A DNA stretch of 54,814 bases from the NCBI GenBank assembly GCA_902651635.1, contig CACRSC010000004.1, forward strand, positions 615,701-670,514, in the 5' to 3' direction. A program made the translations under genes and the position numbers. This stretch comes from Mastigamoeba balamuthi (lineage: Eukaryota; Evosea; Mastigamoebida; Mastigamoebidae). Positions 17,442 to 27,628 of the stretch are shown here, one piece after another. The notes under the pieces were generated by a model, which was given only the letters and a program-made list of their open reading frames with translations, was not told the origin of the DNA and searched no databases. Positions within the stretch are counted from its first letter, which is position 1. The number at the start of each line of letters is the position of its first letter.

Positions 17442-20400
17442 TCACATGAGTGCGCAGACCTTGCTGCTGCCAGTGGCCGCGTTGGCTCCGCCAGCGCCCG
17501 ACCTTGCACGCGCCGACGCGCTAGAGCTCGCGGGGCGCAGACCTCCGGACGCCGATGGGTGTAGCCGCACAGCCCCCGGGTCCCTCCTACCCGTCTGGGG
17601 AGACTTCTGGCCCTCCTTGCGTGCAGACCCAGGAGGTGGCGCCGAGCTGGTTGAGGCCGCCATTGGCTGCAGGGTCAGAGGCGACGGCACTGCCTGTAGC
17701 ACACTCGGCGGAGGGGCTGGCGGCTCGCTGCTCGCGCGCGGGCGCTTTCCCGAGCTCGGTCGCAGTGTCTCTATGTCCTTGGAGACTGCCTTGCGCGCGG
17801 TCTCGGACCCCTTGGGGGTCATCCACCCGCCTGTCGCATTGGGGCCCACTGAATTCGCGGAGGCGTCGCTGATCGGCGGGAGCTGGGGAGCGGCGGCAGC
17901 AGCAGCAGGAGCCACTGTGTTGTTGGATGGCGGCTGGATGACGCCCAGAACAGAGCCCCCACGCCTCGATCCGCTGAGGGGCTTGAGAGAGGGCAGTTTG
18001 CTAGGCGCTCCGTGCCCTGTCTGCGCGACCGGCATCGGCCCGCCGATAGTGTTGGTGCGGGTGTGCATGGACACCTTCGGACGAGGATCGTCTGAATCCT
18101 GGCCAATGGACGACGGCGCCACCGGCAGCGCCGAGTCCTGAGACTTCCCCAACTTCGACGACGAAGGCCTTGAGTCCGTGTTTTGCGACAGACGCTTGAA
18201 CTGCAGGGCTTGCGTGTCAGACCGCAGGAATGGTGCTGTGCAGCGCGCACCATCGACTCGACGTGCGAGTGCTCGCTGAGCGGAGACGCGGCATCCGAGT
18301 TGCTACCGGCGGCAGCGAACTCATCAGTTGATCTTATCTTGCGGCTGCGTGTCTCCCCCTCCTCCTTGGCCCCCTGCGTGTGCCGTAAGTTGTCGCATTC
18401 AGCTGTTCGAGAGAGGCGCACTTCCGCTGGGGCCGTGGGGGCGCCCTTGGGTGCATCGAGGCTCGGGTCTATGCCCTCAAACGTCTTGGTGCTCTGACCG
18501 GTGTACCCTCTGGGGATGAGGGCGTTCACCCCGTCCCATTTGTCTCGGACTTCCCAGTACCACTTCTCGTATTCATCGCTGTGCAAAGACTGTCAGTGTT
18601 GTCCTTGGCAGGAGAAATGCATGAGAACCAGTAGGCCTCGTTCTTGGTTGGCATCGGCAGCAGGACACCCGCGGCTCCCTTGATGAACTCGACGCTCATG
18701 CGCCTGTCCGCCGCCGCGGTGAAGAACACGGGCAGGTCGACCCCGTCGATGTCCGTGTACGGAACGACATAGTACACACCGCCCCCACCGGCGGGCGGCG
18801 TTGGCAGGCCGTCCATCTTGTACAGCCGCAGGAACACCGATACGTCCCTCTGCTTCTGCGGCGGCACGTGCGCGATCACGATCGAGCCCTGCAGCGCCGA
18901 TGAAGCAGCCGATCTGGCCTGCGGCGCCTGCTTCGAGGGCGGGTTGCTGCCAGAGCGAGCGTGAGCTGCGCTGAGGGTACTGAGGGGTTGCAGGGCCCGT
19001 ACGGGGTGATCTCGAGCAGCACGTAGAAGCCTATGCCGACGAGGTAGTGGTCATAGCCCTCGTACAGCTTCGTGTTGGGCTGCGACAGCGAGAAGGTAAC
19101 CATGGCGTCGCCAGGCTCGCGCAGGACGAAGCGGAACTTGGAGTTGTACATCCATCGCTCGGGACCGCGCAGGTCCTTCCAGGGGCCCATGACCGACTGC
19201 GCCTGCCAGCTGGGCCCCGGCAGCGAGAGCATATTCAGCGTCCCGAAGTACTTGAGGAAGTCCGCCTGCGACAGGAAGAAGACGCCCTCGTCTTAGTTCT
19301 CGAGCCACACGTTGAGGTTGTCCGGCGTCCAGCACGGCGACTGCTCTGCGTAGTCCCCGTTCCACTCGGCTGCAGTGGTGGCCCCGCTGTTACAGACGAG
19401 AGTCACTATGCACTAAGGCCTTACGGTTCCCGAATAGATCTCTCAGCTTGATGACTGTGGGGCCGTTGGGCAGGTCGTACACGCCCATCAGCAGGTACCT
19501 CCTCTCCGGCACCAGCCCTGCTGCCGCCGCGGCCTTGTTTCCCGGGTCTGGAGGGCGGTCAGGGGGCACGCCGGCAAGGATGCGGTGTGCTCGCCTATGT
19601 GGGCGGTCATGATGTACTTGCCCTTCTCCATGAGGTGCCGCACGGAGCCCCAGAGGTTGACGTACGCGTGTATCGCGTGCTTCTCTCTGTGCGGGCGTCG
19701 CGCCGTGAGTCCGAGACGCATCGAGGGCAGGTAGGGAAGGGAGGTCTTCTCACTCCTGCGAGCATATCTTGGCCATCTGCGCGTTCCACTTGAACCCGTC
19801 GTCCGGGTTCTCGATCGGCCACGCGTCGCCGTGCATCTCCCTGCGCCGATGACGTCAGTTCCGTCTTGGCGTCCGACGTGGCATCGCACTTGGACTCCAT
19901 GCTGCTGAGGCCGATGAACTGCCACGTGAAGGCGTCCTTGGAGGTGTCCTTGGAGTTGACGTTGACGGGCGTGGCGGCGAACTTGACGTAGCCCTTGCTG
20001 TCGTAGGTGCCCGTGACGCTGTACTCCATCTTGTCGACCCCCTCGCCGATGACGCCCCCGCCCAGCAGCGCCCCGCCGTGGAACGCGAAGTGGAACAGCG
20101 CCGTGTGCTCTCCGACGAGCCCCTTGTACGCGTGCAGCCACGCGACGCCGTTGTCGAGCGGGTTGGCGAGCTCCGCGGCGACCATCGCGCCCCCGGTGAT
20201 GTCGATCATCGCGCTCTCCACGAACCCCCCGTGTATGTGCTCGTAGTACCTGTGCATCTTCGCAAACGCCTTCTGCTCCCGCGCCCGGGCCAGGGGAGGG
20301 GGGAGGTGAGGTTGCCGCCGCGTTAGAGGGAGGGCGAGGGTGATGAGGGGAGGAGGAGCGTGCCTCGAGGAGAGGGAGCCAGATTTGCCTGCGCTTTCTG

Positions 20401-20891
20401 CACTCCGCGAAGCAGCAGTACGTGCCGACGACGGGGTGCGTGCAGACGGGGACGTAGTCGTCGACGACGACGACGCGCCACTGGGCGTTGACCCAGAACG
20501 CGACCGTGTAGACGCCCACGGCGGCGTCGAACCGCAGGAACAGCGCGTGGAGGGCCTCGGGGCAGGCGGCCGCCTCGAGGGCCGCGGCCTCGAGGAGGTA
20601 CCGCGAGCCCACGTTGCCCTGCAGCAGCCCGCGCGGGTCCGGGCCCTCGTCGGGCCAGAGGATGGGCCGCGGGACGAACTCCGGGAGGCGGGCCCAGCGC
20701 TCGGGCGAGCGCATGCCCGTGGACTCGGCGTCGTCGTGGGGCTCGTCGGGGGCGTACCAGACGGCCTCGGAGGGCGCGAAGAGGTCGTCGGTGTAGCGCT
20801 TCTTGTCGCGGGCGCAGCGCTTGGAGATGGACGAGACCTCGGTGACGGTCTTGACGCGCACGACCTCGAGCTGGTCGTTGTCCGCGAGCAT
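17442..20891 (-). CDS. Calpain-like pseudoprotease with CAAX box
   Basis: Nine exons (20891-20364, 20272-19890, 19840-19754, 19686-19595, 19547-19425, 19369-19003, 18946-18629, 18578-18251, 18200-17442) splice in phase to 994 codons. Calpain architecture is clear: the RPILWPDEGPDPRGLLQGNV region, VDDYVPV, the EKAFAKMHRYYEHIHGGFVE helix with DITGG, LRDLFGNPEWNGDY, and DEGVFFLSQADFLKYFG. A domain-III-like region follows. The catalytic Cys (usual GDCW) reads GSRY, the His (usual GHAYS) lies in ERRYL, and the Asn (usual NPWG) reads DLFG, so it should be inactive. About 130 extra residues with a G-x-x-YSVTGTYDSKGYVKF pattern interrupt the protease core. The tail is low-complexity and ends CALM, a CAAX box. 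One in-frame TAA occurs at 19295-19293. Two introns need GC donors. Confidence 0.85.
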
Positions 20892-20926
20892 TCTGTGCCC
20901 GTCGCGAGGTGCTGTTTTTGGAACAC

Positions 20927-20934
20927 AGATATTC
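20927..20934 (-). promoter_or_regulatory. GAATATCT element upstream of the calpain-like gene
   Basis: On the minus strand GAATATCT ends 36 nt before the ATG at 20891. An in-frame ATG at 20939 lies upstream, but using it would place this element inside the coding region, so I prefer 20891. Confidence 0.4.
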
Positions 20935-21032
20935 GCCATGTAAAAAAGAAGATTGCAAGCACGGGCGGTGACGTGTGCCGGAGATCTTCCCGACTGCCTG
21001 TGTTGACTAAGCAGCGTTTGGTGGGTCGCACG

Positions 21033-23217
21033 ATGTCGGACAAGCCGCAGCAGAGCCAGGAGAAGAGGGCCGAGGAGAAGAGGGAGAGGAGGCCCGAGAG
21101 GAAGGCCGCCGAGAGGCCCGAGGCCGCCAAGCCCGAGAACGGCGCCGCCGCCAGCAAGGAGGCGCCCCAGCGCAAGCCCCGCGAGCTCACCCCCGAGGAG
21201 AAGGCCTCGCAGGAGCGCGTCAAGAAGATCAACGACGACATCGCCGCCAAGGTCGCCCGCATGGTCCGTCGCCCTTCTCCCCGCTCCCCCCCCGTTTTTC
21301 TTTGACCTCCCCTCCCCGCATTGACCCGAAAGTCGCTCGGGGCACCACGTTGCGGTTTTTGCGCGGGTTTGACCGGGTCTCACGGGTGCACGCGCAGAAC
21401 GAGATCAACAGGGAGGTGTGGCACAAGGACAGGACCCGCGAGCTCAGGTCCAAGTACATCCAGGAGGCCCGCGAGAACGTCGCCAAGGCCGAGTGAGTTG
21501 CACTCCTTCCTTCCCCCTGGGCAGGAGGAAGCCGCTGGGATGCTGAACTGCAGTGCCCTGCCCTGGTGTGCAGTGCGATCATTGCGGAGCAGTCCAAGAA
21601 GGTCGCCGACTACGACAAGGAGATCAAGGCCGTGTTCGACCACGCCAAGGGCCTGCGCACCGACTCGTACAAGGCGCGTGGGGGCAGCTAGCTGTTCCTT
21701 CCCCCTTCCCTGCGCCGCTGACCGCTGACCGCTGGCCGCCCGCAACCCGCGCGCAGATCAAGAGCCAGATCGAGGACATCCTGGCGCCCTACGTGACCAA
21801 GTCGGACTACCACGTCCGCGAGGTCCACGAGCCCAAGGCCGACGCCAACGGCAAGAACGCCAAGGACGCGGCGGCGACGGCGGCGGCAGCGCCCGCGGCC
21901 GAGGGCGCCAAGGACGCCAAGCAGTCGCCCAGCCAGCAGCAGCACCAGCAGCACCAGAGGCCCCAGATGGACCTGCTCTACAACGACGCCGACAAGAACA
22001 TCGCGCTGATCGACCGCAAGATCCGCGAGCTCGAGGCCGGCATGGCCACGACGTCGACGATCAAGGAGGAGCGCGCGCTGATCCAGCAGATCGGGACGCT
22101 GCGCCAGGCCAAGGCGCTGGCCCGCGAGTTCGCGCGCCAGCTGGGCGTCGCCTCGCACCCCGTCCGCGTCGACGAGGTCCGCGCCGCGCTGAGCGCCGCG
22201 CGCTCGGAGCTCAACAGGGCGCGCGCGTGGCGCGTGTCGAGCTTCCGGAACATCGAGCGGTCCTTTGCGGACATCGAGGAGAACCGCAAGAACCTGCCCG
22301 AGCTGCTCGTCGAGCGCAACAAGCTCATCGACGAGATACGCAAGCTCGTCGAGCAGACGCACGAGGAGCGCGAGCGCTGCGAGACGGCGCGCTACAACCA
22401 GCACAAGGAGGAGCAGGCGCGCCTGCTGGCCGCCGCCGAGAAGGACTCGCGCGAGCGCAAGGACCGCATCTCCGAGTTCAAGCGCGCCCGCGAGGAGCGC
22501 GAGCGCGTGGCCGCCGAGCGCACGCCCTACGACGACGAGCTCGCCCTCGCCGACGAGCTCGCCGAGCACCTGCGCGCAGAGGCCCCCGCGGGCCTCGCGC
22601 TGCCCCAGCCCGGCGCCGCGGCCGCCCCCGCGGGCGCTGCGGCCGAGAAGCCGCGCAAGCCCGTCGTGTTCAAGGCGCCGGCGCCGGCCAAGGCCGCGGC
22701 CATCGAGGAGGAGGGCTTCGACGGCGCGCAGGTCGTGCTGATGGCCGACAAGAGCGCGCGCAACGCGGGCTCGGTGGAGCAGTTTGAGCGCGAGCAGAAG
22801 CGCGACCGCGCCAAGGCCAAGTCGGCGAGGAAGGGCGCGCAGAGCGAGGAGCCCGCGCTGGCCATCGCGACCGAGCCCATCGCCCCCAAGCAGGAGCCCC
22901 AGCAGCCGCAGCAGCAGAAGAAGAGGGGCGAGGCCGCGCAGCAGCAGGACGGCCAGAAGAAGAAGAGGCAGGACCACGCCAAGCAGACGGCGGCGCTCAA
23001 CAAGCAGATGATGCTGCAGTCGCCGATGCGCCACCCGGTGCCCGTGCTGCGCGACTTCGAGCGGTTCGGCGTCAAGGCCCCGACGACCTTCGCCGACATC
23101 CCCGAGGCGCTCACCGCCATCTACAAGAAGAAGGAGGTGCTCGTCGCCAAGCGCCAGGAGGCCGCCGCGATGCGCAAGGCCGCGACCGAGACCAAGGATG
23201 CCACCACCACCGACTAA
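21033..23217 (+). CDS. BFR1-like coiled-coil protein
   Basis: Four exons (21033-21263, 21398-21492, 21574-21673, 21757-23217) encode 628 residues. The protein is highly charged and largely coiled coil. The core (DKNIALIDRKIRELEAGMAT, then STIKEERALIQQIGTLRQAK) is the pattern of the Bfr1/nuclear-segregation family. The C-terminal SPMRHPVPVLRDFERFGVKA, PTTFADIPEALTAIYKKKE segment is also family-like. In yeast Bfr1 associates with polysomes and mRNPs at the ER and affects secretion and ploidy. A Gln/Lys-rich linker lies at about residues 500-560. The third intron needs a GC donor (AAG|GCGCGT) to keep phase. Convergent with the unknown gene at 23.3-24.7 kb. Confidence 0.85.
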
Positions 23218-23313
23218 GCGAGTCCCCTTTCGTCCCTCCCGCCGCCAGCCCCCCCGAGGGAACAGCAGTAATACAGTCTGAGGCTCTTCGCTCATGAAAC
23301 CACTGTGCTCCGG

Positions 23314-24686
23314 TCAGAGCTTGACAGCGTCTTTCGGGCGAAAGACCAGGCCCAGCGAGACGGAGAGGTCCTGCGGGCCCTCGCGCGAGTCTGGCCTGGC
23401 CGCGTAGATGTCGCCGAGCCTCTTGGCGAAGTCCTCTAGAGACACGCGGATGACATCGCGGGTCAGGCGAGCCCCCTCGTAGAACACCGAGGCATCGCGG
23501 AAGCCGGGCTCGATAAGATTCGGCAGCGTCGACGACAGCAGGTCACTGCGGGCTCGCGACAGGTCTTTGACTGCCGCGAAGAGACGGTTGGGCCGGGCAC
23601 ACACGAGCAGGCACCTTTCGTCGCCTCTCGCCTGGCAACGCAGGTGAGCTTGTATGAGCGAGTCGATTGATTTCTTACCCTGCATTGGATCTCCACCGAC
23701 CGGAACTCGCAGGCGCAGGCCTGAGAGACCCAGCCAGCTACAAATCCGGCGCAGAAAGAGCAGACGGGACGAGTCACTGGGGGGCCTCCTGCACAGCGCA
23801 AGTAGGCCTCAGACTCGAAAGAGTCCTCTATCTCGACGACCAGGAGCAGCGCTTCCTTTTCAGAGAACACGGTGCTCCCGACGTGGATGCGGGCCTGTGA
23901 GCACCACCCCATCCTGCGCATGAATGGCACTCCCGAGAGAACTCTCCGGGCTGGATCGGGGTCCTCCGCCAACGCTTGCCTGGCGCAAAAGGATTTGCAG
24001 CTTGTCCCGCCCACCGATACCGCTAGCTCGAAACTGTGTTGTGCTTGAGAAGAGCTGTGGCAAGGGAAACGCACAGTGTGTTCTGAGTGGCAAGTGACGC
24101 AGATTCGTAGCCAAAAACCTTGGACAACGAGCGACCAATATCAACTGTCAGAGATGAACCCTTGATGCTCAGAAAGCGCTGGCGGTGGTGCGATTTGTGT
24201 CAGGCCGCGAGAACCGATGCTGGTGCACGCACTTCGGTGTAGCAGGTGATTGTTCCAGCAGGCGGGAATGCGATCTGCTGGGCGAAATAGTGGCACACGC
24301 TCTCCGATGCTTCCTCCAGATCCTGGACCAGCTGCCAACCCGCAATCAGGCCCTGCCCCAATAAACTGCGAGGGCGAAATGAGAGTTACCTCTGGAGGAC
24401 CGCAATGTGTACGAGGGTCCGGACAGACAGACATCGCCCGCCTGTCCCGCAAATCACTGTACAACCGCTGTTAGTGCGCAGCGCGTGACGGTCCGGGGCG
24501 GGCTACGAACGTGATGTCGTGCTCCAGCGCAGCAACTTTGTGGCGGAGGATCTGCTGGGATGCTCTGCTCTGCTCGATGGCTGCACGCAGCTCGGCCTCA
24601 GTCATGTCGTCGCACAGGATGCAGGAGCCGAATGAGCCCCCGCTGAGACTGCCACTACCGCCAGGTCGCGTGACTGCAGAGCCCAT
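23314..24686 (-). CDS. Unknown protein with N-terminal coiled coil and Cys-rich segment
   Basis: First exons 24686-24511, 24456-24390, 24352-24233 and from 24178 onwards are in phase. The central junction near 24.0 kb is unresolved, and the last exon ends at 23314 after a 47-nt intron near 23.65 kb. The N-terminus MGSAVTR fits N-myristoylation. A short coiled coil (EAELRAAIEQSRASQQILRH) precedes CPDPRTHCG. Next is a globular stretch (SESVCHYFAQQIAFPPAGTI, then SSLTVDIGRSLSKVFGYESA). The C-terminal half has RRMGWCSQARIHVGSTVFSE, a CSFCAGF motif with further Cys, and a helical end. I do not recognise the family. The continuous splicing pattern and CTGAC sites support a real gene. Confidence 0.6.
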
Positions 24687-24924
24687 CTCAGCGGCGAACG
24701 GTTTTCTTCGGAAGAAGTCAAAAATAGGGGGTCAATAGATCTTTGTGTCAATCGCCGTTCTGGAGTCGGTAGGTATGCAAGAGAGCGCTCTCCCATAGGG
24801 GCACCTGAATTCCGCGTGTGCATCGCAGTCCCGCCCGCAATCAGTCCCACTCCACCGCAGCGGCCGCACTGCCGAACTTACCCCGTAGATCCGCGGATCT
24901 TCTTGATTCTCTTCTCTGCTGCCC

Positions 24925-25824
24925 TTACGAATCGGGACGCGGTGCCGGCTCTCGCGGCTGGCACGCGCTGTCCTGCACCAGCTCCGCCGCCTGCGCCACG
25001 AACTCCGCCGAGTACTCGTCGGCCAGCTCCTCGGCCGCGCCCAGCCGCTCTCCCGCCGCCCGCAGCCTCTGGAGCGCCGCCTGCTTGGCGCGCCCCAGCG
25101 ACCTGGCGAGCAGCGCCGCGTGCTGCCGGGGCGCGCCGGCCACCACCAGCGCGACCACCTTCCGCGCCCTCAGGTCGAACTGGTGGCAGGCGCTCTCGGC
25201 GTTGGACCTCCGCGACGCCTCGCGCTGCTCCTCGCTCGCCGCGGGCGCCGCGCGCACGCCGAGCGCCCACGCGGCCCCGACGGCCTCCCACAGCGCGCGG
25301 GGGTCGCCCTGCGGCGGCGCCTCGACCGCGTGCGGCGCGCGGTCCCAGGGCGGAGACCCCGGGGCCCCGGGCGGCTCGAGGGTCGCCGCCATCGCCCGGA
25401 CCACCTGCTCCGGCACCCTGCGGCAGCCGCTGCGGCGCGCGTTGCGCTCCAGGGCGTCGCGCTCGCTGGCCGGCGCGTAGACCTCGCAGAAGGCGGCGCC
25501 GTGGGCGCAGGCGAGGGCGTAGTAGGGGCGGCGCATGCTCCGGTAGTGCATGTTGTCGTCGACGACGACGAGGGCGCGCTGGCCCGTGCGGGAGCACGCC
25601 TCGACCAGCGCCCCAGCCTCGCGCAGGGCCGCCGAGCGCGCCGCGTGCCACGCGCCGGGGTCGAACGCGGCGGCGCCGGGCGCGCGCAGGCGCTCATAGA
25701 GGCAGTCAAACTCCACCACAGATACTTGGGTTCCCGGTGCAGCGGAAGACGCCAGTTGGCGCGCAAGTGTGCTCTTGCCTGCCGCCGGAAGCCCAACCAG
25801 CACGCACACGCAGACCAAAGGCAT
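24925..25824 (-). CDS. PSTK: L-seryl-tRNA(Sec) kinase
   Basis: An intronless frame of 299 residues. The P-loop is VLVGLPAAGKSTLARQL at residues 8-24. VVVDDNMHYRSMRRPYYALA matches the DDNFYYQSMR signature of PSTK, and VYAPASERDALERNARR matches its lid region. The C-terminal half is helical. PSTK phosphorylates Ser-tRNA(Sec) so that SEPSECS can convert it to selenocysteinyl-tRNA, so the organism probably makes selenoproteins. The wider family includes elongator-associated Kti12, but the DDN-YY-SMR pattern fits PSTK better. Part of the C-terminus is Ala/Arg-rich and less conserved. No SECIS or tRNA(Sec) is visible in this window. Confidence 0.85.
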   Translation of the reverse strand: MPLVCVCVLVGLPAAGKSTLARQLASSAAPGTQVSVVEFDCLYERLRAPGAAAFDPGAWHAARSAALREAGALVEACSRTGQRALVVVDDNMHYRSMRRPYYALACAHGAAFCEVYAPASERDALERNARRSGCRRVPEQVVRAMAATLEPPGAPGSPPWDRAPHAVEAPPQGDPRALWEAVGAAWALGVRAAPAASEEQREASRRSNAESACHQFDLRARKVVALVVAGAPRQHAALLARSLGRAKQAALQRLRAAGERLGAAEELADEYSAEFVAQAAELVQDSACQPREPAPRPDS

Positions 25825-26090
25825 CGGGGGCGGCCAATAATGCGCTTCAGAACGGGGGGAGAGCGGACGCGTCGAGAGAAGCGGCTACGTTGGTGTGTTG
25901 AATAGTGAAATGTTGGCTCCACCAAAAACACCAGTCGTTGATCGTCGGGGCGGGGGCGGGCATTTGGAGGAGGGGGATAAAAAAGGGGGGGGTCGGGGGG
26001 ATTCAGCGGCGTTCTGACGGTGTCGCGCGAACCGCTTGCGGGGGCAAGGGGGGGTGGGCCCGCGCGGGCACGACCACATTCGGGTCCTTC

Positions 26091-27276
26091 CTAGAGCTCC
26101 ATGTGGTTCGTGTTGTTGAAGCTCGACTGCTTGGCCAGGCTGTCCTCGTGGTGCTGGTAGACAATCTTCAGGCCCTCGGGCAGCTCAAGCTCCCTCTTGA
26201 GCGTCTCACTGCGCAAGGACGTCATCAGCGCCGCCCGCGCTGGGGGGTGCAGGGGAGAGGGAGAGCCTCACCCGATGGCTCGGACCGCGTCTGCGTCGAC
26301 GCAGTCGCTCGTCCACAGGGCGATACGGTCGGCCGCCTTGCGAGGACTCACGACAACGCCGCAGATCTGGTCCGAGTACTCGAGAAAACACTCGCCGATG
26401 CACGCGAGGACCTGGCGCAGCACAGCGGGGGGGCCCTGGGTCAGTCCACCGCGCCAGGGGGCGGGCCAGCGCGCGAGTGCGCACGCGGAGTGGGAATTAT
26501 TCAACACAAATCTTCTCCCCCCTCGGCCTGCTCCTCCCCTCTACCCACCCGCCCAACTGCGCTGCGCCCTCAAACAGCCGCGCGGGGGACGGTGCAGTGC
26601 GGGGCGGTTGGGAGGCATACCGCGTAGAGCCAGGTGCGGTCGAGGTCGACAGGGCCCCTCTTCTGCAGGTTGAGGACCCACTTGCCGCCGCGCTTGTTGC
26701 GAGGGTCCTCCCACTTGGGCTCGATCGGCGACTTGAACAGGTGGTAGTTGCTCCCAAGCGCGAGCTTCGAGGCCGGGACGATGTGGTTGTACATCCTGCA
26801 GCGCGCGACAGACGGCACAGGCGGGGGACGCGCATCAGCTGACTGCCTGCCCTTCAATTCCCCTCGGAAGCAAAAACATAAAAAAACAAATCTAAAAAGA
26901 AACCATCTGTGCGGACTGAACGCGCAGCCCCCGGCCCGCACGGCCGCGGCGCCTGGCACGACGACCCCCCAGCACGGAGGTCTCGCGGTGCTCCGCACAC
27001 AGGCTTTTCAAGCGCGCGCGCCCGCGAAGAAGAGAAGACGAGGAAAAAAAAAGGGCAAATCCAACGACCCCCCAAACGCAATGGGGAAAAAAGGAGAGAG
27101 CGAGGGGGGCAGCGGGGGGAGGGGGAGGGATAGCGGACCCCCAGAAGTCCTCGACGGTGTCAACGTCGATGAGCTTCTTGAGGTTGGCCGACCAGTCGCC
27201 GCGCTTTTGGGGTGCGCCGGCGCCCGCGTCGAACCACATGGTCCACGTGCACTGCAGTGGGTGCTTCAGAGTCGCG

Positions 27277-27312
<36 letters not shown>

Positions 27313-27320
27313 TCCGCCAT
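26091..27320 (-). CDS. EIF4E: eIF4E, mRNA cap-binding translation initiation factor
   Basis: Four exons (27320-27139, 26795-26621, 26411-26272, 26208-26091) encode 204 residues. The two cap-stacking tryptophans are present in KRGDWSANLKKLIDVDTVED and IEPKWEDPRNKRGGKW, the second followed by the conserved Glu. The 4E-BP/eIF4G-binding region is around VDTVEDFW, and the rest (CIGECFLEYSDQICGVVVSP, DRIALWTSDC) is canonical. The N-terminus carries an 11-residue poly-Gln run encoded by a CAG repeat, in the usually variable and disordered region. Introns are 343, 209 and 63 nt; the first is the longest I resolved in the GC-rich part of this window. Confidence 0.97.
27272..27312 (-). repeat. CAG trinucleotide repeat (poly-Gln) in eIF4E
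   Basis: About eleven CAG/CAA codons in a row, immediately after the start codon of the eIF4E homologue. Confidence 0.95.
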
Positions 27321-27628
27321 TCGCGAGTACAGAGCTCCGTAGCGCCTGGGCACACCTGTCCCCTTTCAGACCCCCTCCGCCGAGTTGTGAGACCCCTGGT
27401 TGTGTGTCTGCGTGCACGTCCGCTTCGTGCGCGTCAAAAACTTTTTTGTGTGTGTGAATCCTAGCAAACTTGCTGATGTCATCGCTTACATCAAACGCCG
27501 AAAATCGGCCGTAGCGTTGCGCGCAGCACCCTTTCAACGCCGGGAGAGCTCTGCCGGGGTGCGATACGTCGACAAAAACCCACGAATAGTACTATTAAGC
27601 AAAGTTGGGGGGCGGTTGGAGATGGGGT
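27321..27628. other. Intergenic region upstream of eIF4E
   Basis: About 310 bp containing the eIF4E upstream region and the 3' flank of the Pro/Gln-rich gene. No clear match to the recurrent upstream element and no gene seen. Confidence 0.4.

Noticed and set aside
17442-20891. Active calpain protease
   Set aside because: All three catalytic positions are substituted in the spliced protein, so a protease call is not supported.
21688-23295. 535-codon minus-strand frame opposite the BFR1-like gene
   Set aside because: Leu/Gly/Arg-rich antisense shadow caused by high GC3 in the plus-strand gene; no domain.
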